Under the pieces are notes generated by a model. It was not told where the DNA came from and ran no database searches. It was given only the letters and a program-made list of their open reading frames with translations. A stretch of DNA of 64,000 nucleotides from Clostridiales bacterium UBA3758 (GTDB lineage: Bacteria; Bacillota; Clostridia; Oscillospirales; Oscillospiraceae): assembly GCA_002371675.1 (NCBI GenBank), contig DFGE01000015.1:87702-151701 (forward strand). The letters run 5' to 3'. The position numbers and the translations under genes are program-made. Positions 50,652 to 59,035 of this stretch are shown here, one piece after another; the stretch's first letter is position 1, and each line of letters begins with the position of its first letter.

Positions 50652-51212
50652 ATGCTGAAGATCGACCCGACGATTTATCACAACCGCCCGGAAGATCTTC
50701 GCAGCGAAGTGGAGGAACGCTGCTACGATCTGCTTCAATGGCTGTGCATCCCCTATATCCGCGTAGAACACGAGCCTGCCGACACCATCGAGAAATGCAA
50801 AGAGGTGGAAACGCAGCTCGGCTGCCGGATCTGCAAGAACCTATTCCTGGCGAACCGCAAACAGACCTCCTTTTTCCTTCTGATCATGCCCGGGGACAAG
50901 CCCTTCAAGACAAAGTATCTCTCCGCTCAGATCGGCACCTCTCGCCTGAGCTTCGGCGACCCGGAACACATGCTGCGCCTGCTCGGCACCGAGCCCGGCT
51001 CGGCGAGCGTGCTCGGCCTCATGAACGACATGGATAACAAGGTGCGCCTGCTGGTCGACCGCGATCTGAAGAACAGGCAGTTCTTCGGCTGCCACCCCTG
51101 CCGCAACACCACAAGCCTCTGCTTCCCGACGGACAACCTTTTCTCGGTCATCCTCCCCGCCATCTATCACGAACCGGAATTCGTCAAGCTGCCGTGGGAA
51201 ATTGAAGAATAA
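50652..51212 (+). CDS. YbaK/ProX-type aminoacyl-tRNA deacylase
   Basis: 186 aa free-standing editing protein related to the prolyl-tRNA synthetase INS domain (PrdX/ProXp type). It removes wrongly attached amino acids, typically Ala from tRNA-Pro. Visible: CIPYIRVEHEPADTIEKC, CKNLFLANRKQTSFFLLIMPGDKPFKTKYLSAQI (with the conserved Lys region) and GSASVLGLMND. AGGAGGTAAAGG overlaps the end of the preceding gene. A strong terminator follows. Confidence 0.87.
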   Translation: MLKIDPTIYHNRPEDLRSEVEERCYDLLQWLCIPYIRVEHEPADTIEKCKEVETQLGCRICKNLFLANRKQTSFFLLIMPGDKPFKTKYLSAQIGTSRLSFGDPEHMLRLLGTEPGSASVLGLMNDMDNKVRLLVDRDLKNRQFFGCHPCRNTTSLCFPTDNLFSVILPAIYHEPEFVKLPWEIEE

Positions 51213-51221
51213 AGAAGAATA

Positions 51222-51265
51222 AATAAGACGAATCCACCGGACAAGTCCGGTGGATTCGTCTTATT
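51222..51265. terminator. Bidirectional terminator, deacylase / acyltransferase
   Basis: A 19 bp perfect stem (51222-51240 / 51247-51265) then CTTTTTAT. Very stable. Confidence 0.88.
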
Positions 51266-51330
51266 CTTTTTATAAGATGCTGATGCTTCGCGTTTGAGAA
51301 AGCTGTTCACCGGTGGCTTCGGCTGCTCCG

Positions 51331-52440
51331 TCAGCTCACAAGTCTCTTCAGCAGCGGGATTTTCCGGAGCAGGAGAGAGATCCCCAGGCTCAAGGCCAGA
51401 ATCGACAGAACGAATACGAAATGACCAGGGATCACGCTGGTGATATCGTAGCGCATTACGACGAGGGCGAGCATCTGAGCAATCACCATATGAACAAAGT
51501 AGATGCCGAGCGTGTTGGAGGAGATCAGATAAAAGCCTTGCCGCAGCGCCCTGTTTTTCCCCGTATAGCTCCGGCAGAGAGAGAACAGACAGAAGACATT
51601 GATCAAGGTAAAGACCGTGTCATAGCCCTCCCAGACAAGATCCCAGATCTCATGCATAATATGCGAATAGGCGACGCCGACGCCGAAGAGCCCGAGCATG
51701 GACAGCAGAAGGACAGCGATGCTGACGGGAGGCTTTCTCAGAATGCTGAGTCTGTCCAGCAGCTCGTCCGCGATTCCGCCGAGGCAGAAATACACAAAGG
51801 CATAGCCGTTGAGCCCCTGAAACGGATTGAAGGCGTTGAACCAGTTGAAGCGATGGAAGGTGAGCTTTCCCGGCGTGAACTGTGCGCCGAGGGTCGCCAG
51901 GATGTTGATGCCCCTGTTGCCGAACGAAAGAATCGCGGCGACGATCAAAAAGAAGTAAAAGAAGTCGCGCCGGCTGTCGTAGGCGAGCTTGAGCAGCGGA
52001 AACAGGAGGTATATGATGATCAGGGTATGCAGATACCAGAGATGGTTGATCCATCCGCTCTTCCATGACCATATGCCGCCCAGGAATTCCTTGAAGCTGA
52101 GGAATTCGTTCCGGATGAACATCAGGCAGAACAGGTCGATGCCGCCCCACAGGAAGCAAAGCAGGATGAAACGGAGAATCTTGCGGATGTGTTTTTTCAG
52201 GTCGAGCTCGCAGCGGAACAGCAGATATCCGTTTGCGAAAAAGAAGAGGGGAGCGCAGCAGCTCAAAATGCCCCGGATGTAATACCGCAGATAATGCCGG
52301 AAAACCTCGCTTCCCTGCAGAAAATCAGAGCTGTAGTTCGTCGCATGATAGGAGAGGACCATCACGATCGCGATCGTCTCCAGCAGATCAATATAGTACA
52401 GCCTTTCTTTTCCGCGTGTTTTCTGCTGTGCAGAAGGCAT
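51331..52440 (-). CDS. Acyltransferase-3 family membrane protein
   Basis: 369 aa integral membrane protein with about ten helices, of the acyltransferase-3 (OafA/WecH) family. The N-terminal ERLYYIDLLETIAIVMVLSYHATNY carries the conserved HxT-like His near residue 32, and the fold repeats FFFANGYLLFRCELDL and NHLWYLHTLIIIYLLFPLL are typical. Transfers acetyl or another acyl group to an extracytoplasmic glycan or lipid. The ATG at 52440 has only a G-run as ribosome site. Lies 79 bp after alr, perhaps on its transcript. Confidence 0.85.
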   Translation of the reverse strand: MPSAQQKTRGKERLYYIDLLETIAIVMVLSYHATNYSSDFLQGSEVFRHYLRYYIRGILSCCAPLFFFANGYLLFRCELDLKKHIRKILRFILLCFLWGGIDLFCLMFIRNEFLSFKEFLGGIWSWKSGWINHLWYLHTLIIIYLLFPLLKLAYDSRRDFFYFFLIVAAILSFGNRGINILATLGAQFTPGKLTFHRFNWFNAFNPFQGLNGYAFVYFCLGGIADELLDRLSILRKPPVSIAVLLLSMLGLFGVGVAYSHIMHEIWDLVWEGYDTVFTLINVFCLFSLCRSYTGKNRALRQGFYLISSNTLGIYFVHMVIAQMLALVVMRYDITSVIPGHFVFVLSILALSLGISLLLRKIPLLKRLVS

Positions 52441-52519
52441 CGTACCGCCCCCCCCTGTTCTCTTGAAGCCTCCCTGCGAAGCGCGGGAAGACCCCTGCTG
52501 TTGCTTGATCCAGGCCGGT

Positions 52520-53662
52520 TCATTTGCCGCCTGTCTCCTCCCCGTACACGCGGGGCACTCTCTTGGACACGGCGCAGAGCAGCTCATAGGAGATCGTCCC
52601 GGCTGCGGCGGCCAGCTCCTCGACGCTGTTGTGTTCGCCGAAGATCTCCACCTCGCTGCCGACGTCGACCTGCGGGAGCTCGGTGAGATCCGCCATGCAC
52701 ATGTCCATGCAGATGTTCCCCCGCTGCGGAGCCATACCGCCGACAGTGTAAAAGCTGCAGCGGTTGGAGAGAATGCGCGGCAGGCCGTCGGCATAGCCGA
52801 TTGCGAGCACGCCCATGCGGGTGTGCCGCCCGGTCACAAAATGCCGCCCGTAGCTCACGGAGGTGCCGGCTTCGTAGTGCTTGATGGTGCTCACGGTGGT
52901 GACAAGGCGCATGCAGGGACGCAGGCCGAGCTGTCCGTTGTCGCCGTAGCCGTAGAGCAGCAGCCCCGGCCGGACCATGTCCAGCGCCATTTCGGGATAG
53001 TGCAGCACGGCGCCGGAGTTGGCGCAGTGGCGGATCGCAAATTCCACGCCGCCGCGCTCCCTCGCCGCATCGATCACGGCGCAGAAGAGGCGGAACTGCT
53101 CGCGTGTATAGGCCTCGTTCTCTTCGCCGTCTTCGTCGGAGACTGCAAAGTGCGTATACACGCCCTCGCTCTCGAGATTCGGCAGCTTGCAGGAGGCGAT
53201 GACGTTTTCCACGCCCTTTTCATAATAGTCTCCCGCGCAGAGGAAGCCGAGGCGGGACATACCCGTGTCGAGCTTCAGATGCACCTTCAGCGTCTTGCCG
53301 AGCGCTGCCGCAGCGGCGGAATACTCCCGCGCTTTAGCCAGCGCGCTCACGGTCTGCGTGATGTTCTGGTCGATCAGCAGCTCCGTGTATTCCGGGGGCG
53401 TGTGTCCAAGGATGAGGATCGGCATACGGATGCCGCCCTCGCGCAGCTCCATCGCCTCGTCGAGACAGCTTACCGCGAGATAATCCGCTCCCGCGTCCTG
53501 CAGCAGCCGCGAGACCGGCAGCGCGCCGTGACCGTAGGCGTCGGCCTTGACAACGCCGAGAAATCGGCAGCCTGCCGGCAGCGCAGCGCGGATGGTCTCG
53601 TAATTGTGCCGGATGTTTGCCAGGCTGATCTCCGCCCAGGTTCTCTTTTGCAGATCGTTCAT
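52520..53662 (-). CDS. alr: Alanine racemase
   Basis: 380 aa PLP enzyme making D-alanine for peptidoglycan. Lys39 (GVVKADAYGHG) binds PLP. The opposing catalytic Tyr is in SVSYGRHF, and RPGLLLYGYG and GNICMDMCMADLT are conserved blocks. ATG 53662 has TGGAGT upstream; its start lies 4 bp after the stop of a lipoprotein gene. Confidence 0.95.
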   Translation of the reverse strand: MNDLQKRTWAEISLANIRHNYETIRAALPAGCRFLGVVKADAYGHGALPVSRLLQDAGADYLAVSCLDEAMELREGGIRMPILILGHTPPEYTELLIDQNITQTVSALAKAREYSAAAAALGKTLKVHLKLDTGMSRLGFLCAGDYYEKGVENVIASCKLPNLESEGVYTHFAVSDEDGEENEAYTREQFRLFCAVIDAARERGGVEFAIRHCANSGAVLHYPEMALDMVRPGLLLYGYGDNGQLGLRPCMRLVTTVSTIKHYEAGTSVSYGRHFVTGRHTRMGVLAIGYADGLPRILSNRCSFYTVGGMAPQRGNICMDMCMADLTELPQVDVGSEVEIFGEHNSVEELAAAAGTISYELLCAVSKRVPRVYGEETGGK

Positions 53663-53666
53663 ATCT

Positions 53667-54209
53667 TTAACTCCAATCGTTGATGTCACAGACGACGGTG
53701 ACAGCGCCAGCGCTCAGAAGCTCCGCATGCAGCGGGGTCATATCCGCGTCGAACCAGACCTCGACTGTGTAGCGGTCGTCACGGATGAGGCTCATGACTG
53801 TCAGACCGTCCTCCTCCCAGCAAGAGGCGGGGAAGCCGCCCCGCAGCGCATCCACCAGGATCGGCAGCGCGGAGAGAGGGGAGAGACCGTAGGCGTCGAG
53901 CGGGCCGGTGTCGAGGATCACGTCGTCGTATTCCAGCTGTGTTTCGCCCGCGCGGACGGCCGCGCCGATCCCGGCGATGATATCCGGCTTCAGCACGGTA
54001 ACGCGCTGCAGCTCGCCCTGGAGCGAGAAGCGCAGCGTCATGCGTACGTTTTTATCGGGGTATTTTGCGCAGAGCTCCGCTGTGAAGCCCAGCGTGTCCC
54101 GCTCGGCGAGCGCCGCCGAGAAGGCCCGAAAGCGCTGCTCGTCGTTTCGTTTCCCGCAGCCGCAGAGCAGCAGACAGAGCGTGAGAAAAAGCAGACAGAT
54201 CCTTTTCAT
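53667..54209 (-). CDS. Lipoprotein of unknown function
   Basis: 180 aa. Signal peptide MKRICLLFLTLCLLLCGCGK with lipobox LCGC (lipidated Cys20 or the adjacent one). The mature part is a ~155-residue domain of mixed strands, without recognisable motif. ATG 54209 has GGAAGGA. It is first in the operon with alr, which hints at a cell-envelope task, but that is inference only. Confidence 0.8.
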   Translation of the reverse strand: MKRICLLFLTLCLLLCGCGKRNDEQRFRAFSAALAERDTLGFTAELCAKYPDKNVRMTLRFSLQGELQRVTVLKPDIIAGIGAAVRAGETQLEYDDVILDTGPLDAYGLSPLSALPILVDALRGGFPASCWEEDGLTVMSLIRDDRYTVEVWFDADMTPLHAELLSAGAVTVVCDINDWS

Positions 54210-54335
54210 GGCGTCCTTCCCCTGCAAGCCGTCGGCCCCTGGGCGGCGCACCGCACAAGGGAGCGCGCTCTCGCTCCGCCGCCTCGCAGACTATTGATCT
54301 GTCCAAGTCTATGCGCAGAGGGAAACGATGATGCG

Positions 54336-54364
54336 ATTATACTGTTTCCCGCGTGCTTTGTCAA
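54336..54364 (-). promoter_or_regulatory. Consensus promoter of the lipoprotein-alr operon
   Basis: Minus strand TTGACA (54359-54364), 17 bp, TATAAT (54336-54341): a perfect match to sigma-A consensus. Confidence 0.85.
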
Positions 54365-54372
54365 TTTTCCTC

Positions 54373-54401
54373 TTGCCATTTTGACGCAGATGTGGTACGC
54401 T
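54373..54401 (+). promoter_or_regulatory. Promoter of the pheST T-box transcript
   Basis: TTGCCA (54373-54378), 17 bp, TACGCT (54396-54401), back-to-back with the lipoprotein promoter. Confidence 0.5.
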
Positions 54402-54409
54402 GTCATGGC

Positions 54410-54640
54410 TGTGAACGGGAAAATAGCGCCCAAACAGACGGACAGAGAAGGGGAGCCGGCGGCTGAAAGCCCCCTGCGTCTGCAGCGCTTGGTTCGCCCG
54501 GGAGCTCCGGCCAATCACCGGCGGGCCGCGCCCGTTAAAGCGCGAAAAAGGGCGGTTTTGTGCCGAATTTGGGTGGTACCGCGGAAGCATGGCTTTCGTC
54601 CCGGCAATGTGCTGAGGCGGAGGCTCTTTTTTATTTTGTT
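54410..54640 (+). promoter_or_regulatory. T-box riboswitch (phenylalanine tRNA) upstream of pheST
   Basis: Stem I features include AGAGA (54444-54448) and the GGCTGAAAG stretch near its apex. The T-box GGGTGGTACCGCGG is at 54571-54584. The terminator pairs GCTTTCGTC with GGCGGAGGC (with G:U pairs) and is followed by T6. A plausible specifier is TTC at 54493-54495, a Phe codon opposite the AACGGGAA strand. Uncharged tRNA-Phe would stabilise the antiterminator and allow readthrough into pheS. Confidence 0.9.
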
Positions 54641-54690
54641 TATACATTACCGGCGCGCCGGAGACCGGCCGCCGCGGAAGGAGCAGAAGC

Positions 54691-55713
54691 ATGAAAGAAC
54701 TGTTGCAGCAATTGCGGGAGGCCGCGCTGAAGGCCATCCTCAATGCCGACGACGCCGAGCTGGAGGCCCTGCGCGTCCGCTATCTCGGCAAAAAGGGTGA
54801 GCTCACGGCAATCCTCCGCCAGATGGGCAAGCTGTCTGCGGAGGAGCGCCCCGCCATGGGTCAGCTGGCCAACCAGCTGCGCGCAGAGATCGAAAAGGCG
54901 ATCGACGAGCGCCGCGGTGAGCTGCAGAAGATCCTGCTCGAGCGCAAGCTGGAGCGGGAGACTCTGGACGTGACCCTGCCCGGCGAGAAGCCGAAGCTCG
55001 GGCATAAGCACCCCATGTACAATGTCCTCGACCAGATCAAGGATATCTTCATCGGCATGGGCTTTGAGATCGTCGACGGCACAGAGGTGGAGCTCGCGGA
55101 TTATAACTTCACCAAGCTCAACATCGACGAGGGGCACCCCTCCCGCGAGTGGACGGACACCTTCTATTTTACCGAGGACAGCCGGGTGCTCCTGCGCACG
55201 CAGACCTCCGGCATGCAGATCCACGCGATGGAGACACGCAAGCTCCCCATCCGCATCATCGCCCCCGGGCGCGTCTACCGAAAGGACGAGGTGGACGCCA
55301 CGCACTCCCCGATGTTCCACCAGATCGAGGGCATGGTCATCGACAAGGGCGTTACGATGTCTGACCTGAAGGCGACGCTGAACCTGGTCGTGGAGAAGAT
55401 CTACGGCGAGGGCACGGTCACGCGCTTCCGGCCGCACCATTTCCCCTTCACCGAGCCGAGCTGCGAGATGGATATCCAGTGCCACAAATGCGGCGGCAAG
55501 GGCTGCCCCACCTGCAAGGGCGAGGGCTGGATCGAGGTCCTCGGCGCCGGAATGGTGCACCCGAAGGTGCTCCAGGGCTGCGGCATCGACCCGGACGAAT
55601 ACTCCGGCTGGGCCTTCGGCATGGGCCTCGAGCGCCTCGCCATGGGCGAATACAAGATCAACGACCTGCGCCTCATTTTCGAGAATGACGTGCGCTTCCT
55701 CGAGCAGTTCTGA
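54691..55713 (+). CDS. pheS: Phenylalanyl-tRNA synthetase alpha subunit
   Basis: 340 aa catalytic subunit of the (alpha-beta)2 enzyme. N-terminal coiled coil (about residues 1-90), then the class II core with motif 2 (PGRVYRKDEVDATHSPMFHQ), the HHFPFTEPSCEMDIQC stretch and motif 3 (GFGMGLERLAM-like: AFGMGLERLAMG). A Cys-rich insert CHKCGGKGCPTCKGEGW resembles a zinc knuckle, seen in several Firmicutes. AAGGAG precedes the ATG. T-box controlled. Confidence 0.96.
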   Translation: MKELLQQLREAALKAILNADDAELEALRVRYLGKKGELTAILRQMGKLSAEERPAMGQLANQLRAEIEKAIDERRGELQKILLERKLERETLDVTLPGEKPKLGHKHPMYNVLDQIKDIFIGMGFEIVDGTEVELADYNFTKLNIDEGHPSREWTDTFYFTEDSRVLLRTQTSGMQIHAMETRKLPIRIIAPGRVYRKDEVDATHSPMFHQIEGMVIDKGVTMSDLKATLNLVVEKIYGEGTVTRFRPHHFPFTEPSCEMDIQCHKCGGKGCPTCKGEGWIEVLGAGMVHPKVLQGCGIDPDEYSGWAFGMGLERLAMGEYKINDLRLIFENDVRFLEQF

Positions 55714-55730
55714 GGAGGAAGGAGAAGAAG

Positions 55731-58415
55731 ATGAATCTTTCCAGAAAATGGCTCAACGAGTTCGTCGACCTGCCTCTTGACGAATACGGCGACAAGGCCT
55801 TCGCCGAGGCGATTACCGTCTCCGGCTCCAAGGTCGAGGTCACCGAGGATCTCTCCAAAACGATCCGCAACGTAAAGGTCGGGCGCATCCTCTCGCTGGA
55901 GAAGCATCCTGATTCTGACCATATGCTCGTCGCCCAGATCGACGCGGGCGGCGAAAAGCCCGTGCAGATCTGCACCGGCGCCTGGAACGTCCATGAGGGC
56001 GACCTTGTGCCTGCCGCACTGGACGGCGCGCTCCTGCCGAACGGCGTCGAAATCCGCGCCGGGCAGCTGCGCGGCGTGGAATCCTCCGGCATGCTCTGCT
56101 CTCTCAAGGAGCTCGACGCCAATGTGCATGACTTCCCCTACGGAGAGATCGTGGCCGCGGCGCTGCTGAACGACTATCACGCCATCGACCCGAAGAAGCC
56201 CTCCCTCCCTGCCGGACTCCGCGGCGGTGAGAAGCTCTTCGGCTCCGTCGTCGCGGCGGAGGTCGAGAAGGTGGAAAACGCCGGCGTGAACCGCTGGAGA
56301 ATAGCCCTCGCGGGCGGCGCGGAGACCCTCACGAACTGCCAGAACATCCACGCGGGCGACCTCGTCGCATATGATACGGCGAAGGACCATATCTGCACGC
56401 TCGCGGATCTGCACGCCGAGCAGAAGGAATTCCCGCACTGCATCCCGGACGGCATCCTCATCCTGCATGAGGACTGCAAGCCCGGCGACGACATGGGCGT
56501 TCTCCTCGGCCGCGACGACCATGTCGTCGAGTTCGAGATCACGCCCAACCGGCCCGACTGCCTCTGCGTCATCGGCCTGGCCCGCGAGGCCGCGGTGACC
56601 TTCGGCAAGGAGCTCAAGCTCCATGAGCCCGTGGTCGAGGCAAAGGCCGGCGGCAGCATCACCGAGATGGCGAAGATCGTCATTGAGGACGCTGCCCTCT
56701 GCCCGCGCTACACCGCGCGCATGGTGAAGAACGTGAAGATCGCGCCGTCGCCTGCCTGGATGCGCGAGCGCATCCGCAACGCCGGCATGCGCCCGATCAA
56801 CAACCTTGTCGACATCACGAACTACGTCATGCTCGAGTACGGCCAGCCGATGCACGCCTTTGACTTCAGCTGCGTCAAGGACGGGGAGATCCACGTCCGC
56901 ACTGCGCGCGAGGGCGAGAGCATCCGCACCCTCGACGGGACAGACCGGCCGCTCAGCCCCTCCATGCTCTGCATCTGCGACACCGAAAAGCCGGTGGCCG
57001 TGGCCGGCGTTATGGGCGGCGAGAACAGCGAGATCGTGGGCGACACGGCCATGGTGCTCTTCGAGAGCGCCTGCTTCAACGGCCCCTCTGTCCGCCGCAC
57101 CGCCACCGCGCTCGGCATGCGCACCGACGCCTCCTCCCGCTTCGAGAAGGGTCTTGACGCCGAAGGGACGCTCCGCGCCGTGAACCGCGCCTGCGAGCTC
57201 GTGGAGCTGCTGGGCGCCGGCGAGGTCGTGGAGGGCGTGATCGACGTCTTCCCCGGCAAAAAGCCGCAGACCACGCTCAAGCTCGAGCCCGAAAAGGTCA
57301 ACGCCCTGCTCGGCACCGAGATCGACGAGGCCACCATGCGCCGCATCCTGCTGGAGCTCGGCTTTGGCCTCGAGGGCGATACCATCCTCGTGCCCTCCTG
57401 GCGCGGCGACGTGGAGCATTACTCCGATATCGCCGAAGAGGTTGCCCGCTTCTACGGCTACAACGAGATCCCCACGCGCTTCACCGGCTCCATCAGCACC
57501 GCCGGCGGCTACACGCCGCTGCAGCGCTTCGAGCGGCGCATCGGCGAGCTCTGCCGCAGCATGGGTCTCGACGAAATCATCACCTATTCCTTCATCAGCC
57601 CCAGTTTCTATGACAAGATCCGCTGGCCGCAGGACGATCCGCGCAGGGACAGCCTGAAGATCCTCAACCCCCTCGGCGAGGATACCTCCATCATGCGCAC
57701 CACCATCCTGCCGTCCATGCTCGAGATCCTCAGCCGCAACTACAATTACCGCAACAAGCAGGCTGCGCTCTACGAGATCGGCCGTATCTACCTCAAGCGC
57801 CCGGACGGACTCGCCAACGAGCCCAAGGTCGTCTCCCTCGGCGCCTACGGGCCGGAGATGAGCTTCTTCACGCTCAAGGGCTGGGTCGAGGCGCTGCTTG
57901 AGGATCTGGGCGCCGCACGGCCGCATTTCGAGGCGGAGAAGAACAATCCGTCTTATCACCCCGGCCGCTGTGCGCGCGTGTTCGTCAACGGCCTGGAGAT
58001 CGGTGTCTTCGGCCAGATCCACCCGCAGGTCGCCGCCAACTACGGCGTCGACGCGGAGCTCTACTGCGCCGAGCTGAGCTTTGACGCGCTGCTCTCCGTG
58101 CGCGCAGGCGTCCCCGTGTTCCGCCCGCTGCCGCGCTTCCCGTCCACCTCGCGCGATATCGCCGTCGTCTGTGACAGGGAGATCCCCGTGGGCGAGATGG
58201 TCGAGACCATCCTGGCCGCCGGCGGCGAGTATCTCAAGGATTGCAAACCCTTCGACGTCTATACCGGCAGCCATGTCGCGGAGGGAAAGAAATCCGTCGC
58301 CTTCTCGCTCACCATGCGCAGCGACGATCAGACCCTCACCGACGAGCATGCCGAGGAGACCGTGACGCGCGTCCTCACCGCGCTGGCCAGCCGCTTCAAC
58401 GCCGGTCTGCGCTGA
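55731..58415 (+). CDS. pheT: Phenylalanyl-tRNA synthetase beta subunit, enlarged
   Basis: 894 aa, about 90 longer than typical PheT. The EMAP/OB tRNA-binding domain (VGRILSLEKHPDSDHMLV, residues 50-67) runs to ESSGMLCSLKELD near 118-129. Residues about 140-232 are an extra segment that itself looks OB-like (LFGSVVAAEVEKVENAG, LTNCQNIHAGDLV) and splits the usual VHDFPYG/IPDGI junction. B3/B4 editing-domain, B5 and the C-terminal anticodon-binding FDX-ACB domain (RPLPRFPSTSRDIAVV) follow. Coupled to pheS by a 17 bp gap. Reading frame intact. Confidence 0.95.
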   Translation: MNLSRKWLNEFVDLPLDEYGDKAFAEAITVSGSKVEVTEDLSKTIRNVKVGRILSLEKHPDSDHMLVAQIDAGGEKPVQICTGAWNVHEGDLVPAALDGALLPNGVEIRAGQLRGVESSGMLCSLKELDANVHDFPYGEIVAAALLNDYHAIDPKKPSLPAGLRGGEKLFGSVVAAEVEKVENAGVNRWRIALAGGAETLTNCQNIHAGDLVAYDTAKDHICTLADLHAEQKEFPHCIPDGILILHEDCKPGDDMGVLLGRDDHVVEFEITPNRPDCLCVIGLAREAAVTFGKELKLHEPVVEAKAGGSITEMAKIVIEDAALCPRYTARMVKNVKIAPSPAWMRERIRNAGMRPINNLVDITNYVMLEYGQPMHAFDFSCVKDGEIHVRTAREGESIRTLDGTDRPLSPSMLCICDTEKPVAVAGVMGGENSEIVGDTAMVLFESACFNGPSVRRTATALGMRTDASSRFEKGLDAEGTLRAVNRACELVELLGAGEVVEGVIDVFPGKKPQTTLKLEPEKVNALLGTEIDEATMRRILLELGFGLEGDTILVPSWRGDVEHYSDIAEEVARFYGYNEIPTRFTGSISTAGGYTPLQRFERRIGELCRSMGLDEIITYSFISPSFYDKIRWPQDDPRRDSLKILNPLGEDTSIMRTTILPSMLEILSRNYNYRNKQAALYEIGRIYLKRPDGLANEPKVVSLGAYGPEMSFFTLKGWVEALLEDLGAARPHFEAEKNNPSYHPGRCARVFVNGLEIGVFGQIHPQVAANYGVDAELYCAELSFDALLSVRAGVPVFRPLPRFPSTSRDIAVVCDREIPVGEMVETILAAGGEYLKDCKPFDVYTGSHVAEGKKSVAFSLTMRSDDQTLTDEHAEETVTRVLTALASRFNAGLR

Positions 58416-58510
58416 GCGCTGCAGGCTTCGTCCGCCTGGTCCGCCGGAAGAAATCTCAAAAAATTTATGAATTTCCTCACAGTTCGACTTTACTTGCGCG
58501 CTGAATCTGC

Positions 58511-58516
58511 TATAAT
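58511..58516 (+). promoter_or_regulatory. Extended -10 promoter of ireB
   Basis: Consensus TATAAT preceded by TGC; weak -35 (TTTACT, 16 bp upstream). Confidence 0.55.
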
Positions 58517-58548
58517 GGTATCGAACGAATCAAATGGGAGGGAACGTC

Positions 58549-58791
58549 ATGGAAGATACGACCAGAAAATTCACAGCGCTGGACAATAAGGCCGAGATGC
58601 GGGAGATCCTGTCGTCCGTGTATAACTCCCTCATGGTGAAGGGCTATAACCCCATCAATCAGATCGTGGGTTATCTCCTCTCCGAGGATCCGACTTATAT
58701 CACGAACTATAATAACGCCCGCACCCTCATCACCCGGATCGATCGGGACGAGCTGCTCCAGGAGCTGGTACGGACTTATCTGGACAAATAA
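58549..58791 (+). CDS. ireB: IreB-family regulatory phosphoprotein (UPF0297)
   Basis: 80 aa. The N-terminal TRKF with adjacent Thr residues is the site where the PASTA kinase IreK phosphorylates IreB in Enterococcus; GYNPINQIVGYLLSEDPTYIT and NARTLITRIDRDELL are the conserved core. Regulates cephalosporin tolerance in Enterococcus. Usually next to ruvX/yrzB-type genes, but here alone between pheT and glyQS. The start at 58549 has GGGAGGG. Confidence 0.93.
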   Translation: MEDTTRKFTALDNKAEMREILSSVYNSLMVKGYNPINQIVGYLLSEDPTYITNYNNARTLITRIDRDELLQELVRTYLDK

Positions 58792-58809
58792 AGCGCGGAC
58801 AAGCTGAAC

Positions 58810-58848
58810 AGGAAAAGGGAAACTTCCGGAGGAAGTTTCCCTTTTCCT
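58810..58848. terminator. Terminator after ireB
   Basis: An 18 bp perfect stem AGGAAAAGGGAAACTTCC / complement, 3 nt loop, GTTTTG tail. Confidence 0.85.
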
Positions 58849-58910
58849 GTTTTGTTCACCGCGTCTCACCGCGCCGCGGGTGATAATGTCAGCATTTTAA
58901 GTTTTTTGCC

Positions 58911-58939
58911 TTGCGGCAGGGGAGAAGCTGTGCTACAAT
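58911..58939 (+). promoter_or_regulatory. Promoter of glyQS
   Basis: TTGCGG (58911-58916), 17 bp, TACAAT (58934-58939). The ~95 nt leader to the ATG has no T-box. Confidence 0.72.
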
Positions 58940-59035
58940 AACTTGTTGTGACAGAGACGGAGAGAGGGAATAACCTCTGTCTGCTGCGCAAATATTACAT
59001 CTCTGCGGCAGCCAGCCGCAGGAAAGGACATTTCT

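Noticed and set aside
58940..59035. T-box ahead of glyQS
   Set aside because: The leader is under 100 nt and contains neither the GGGTGGTACCGCG motif nor a terminator.
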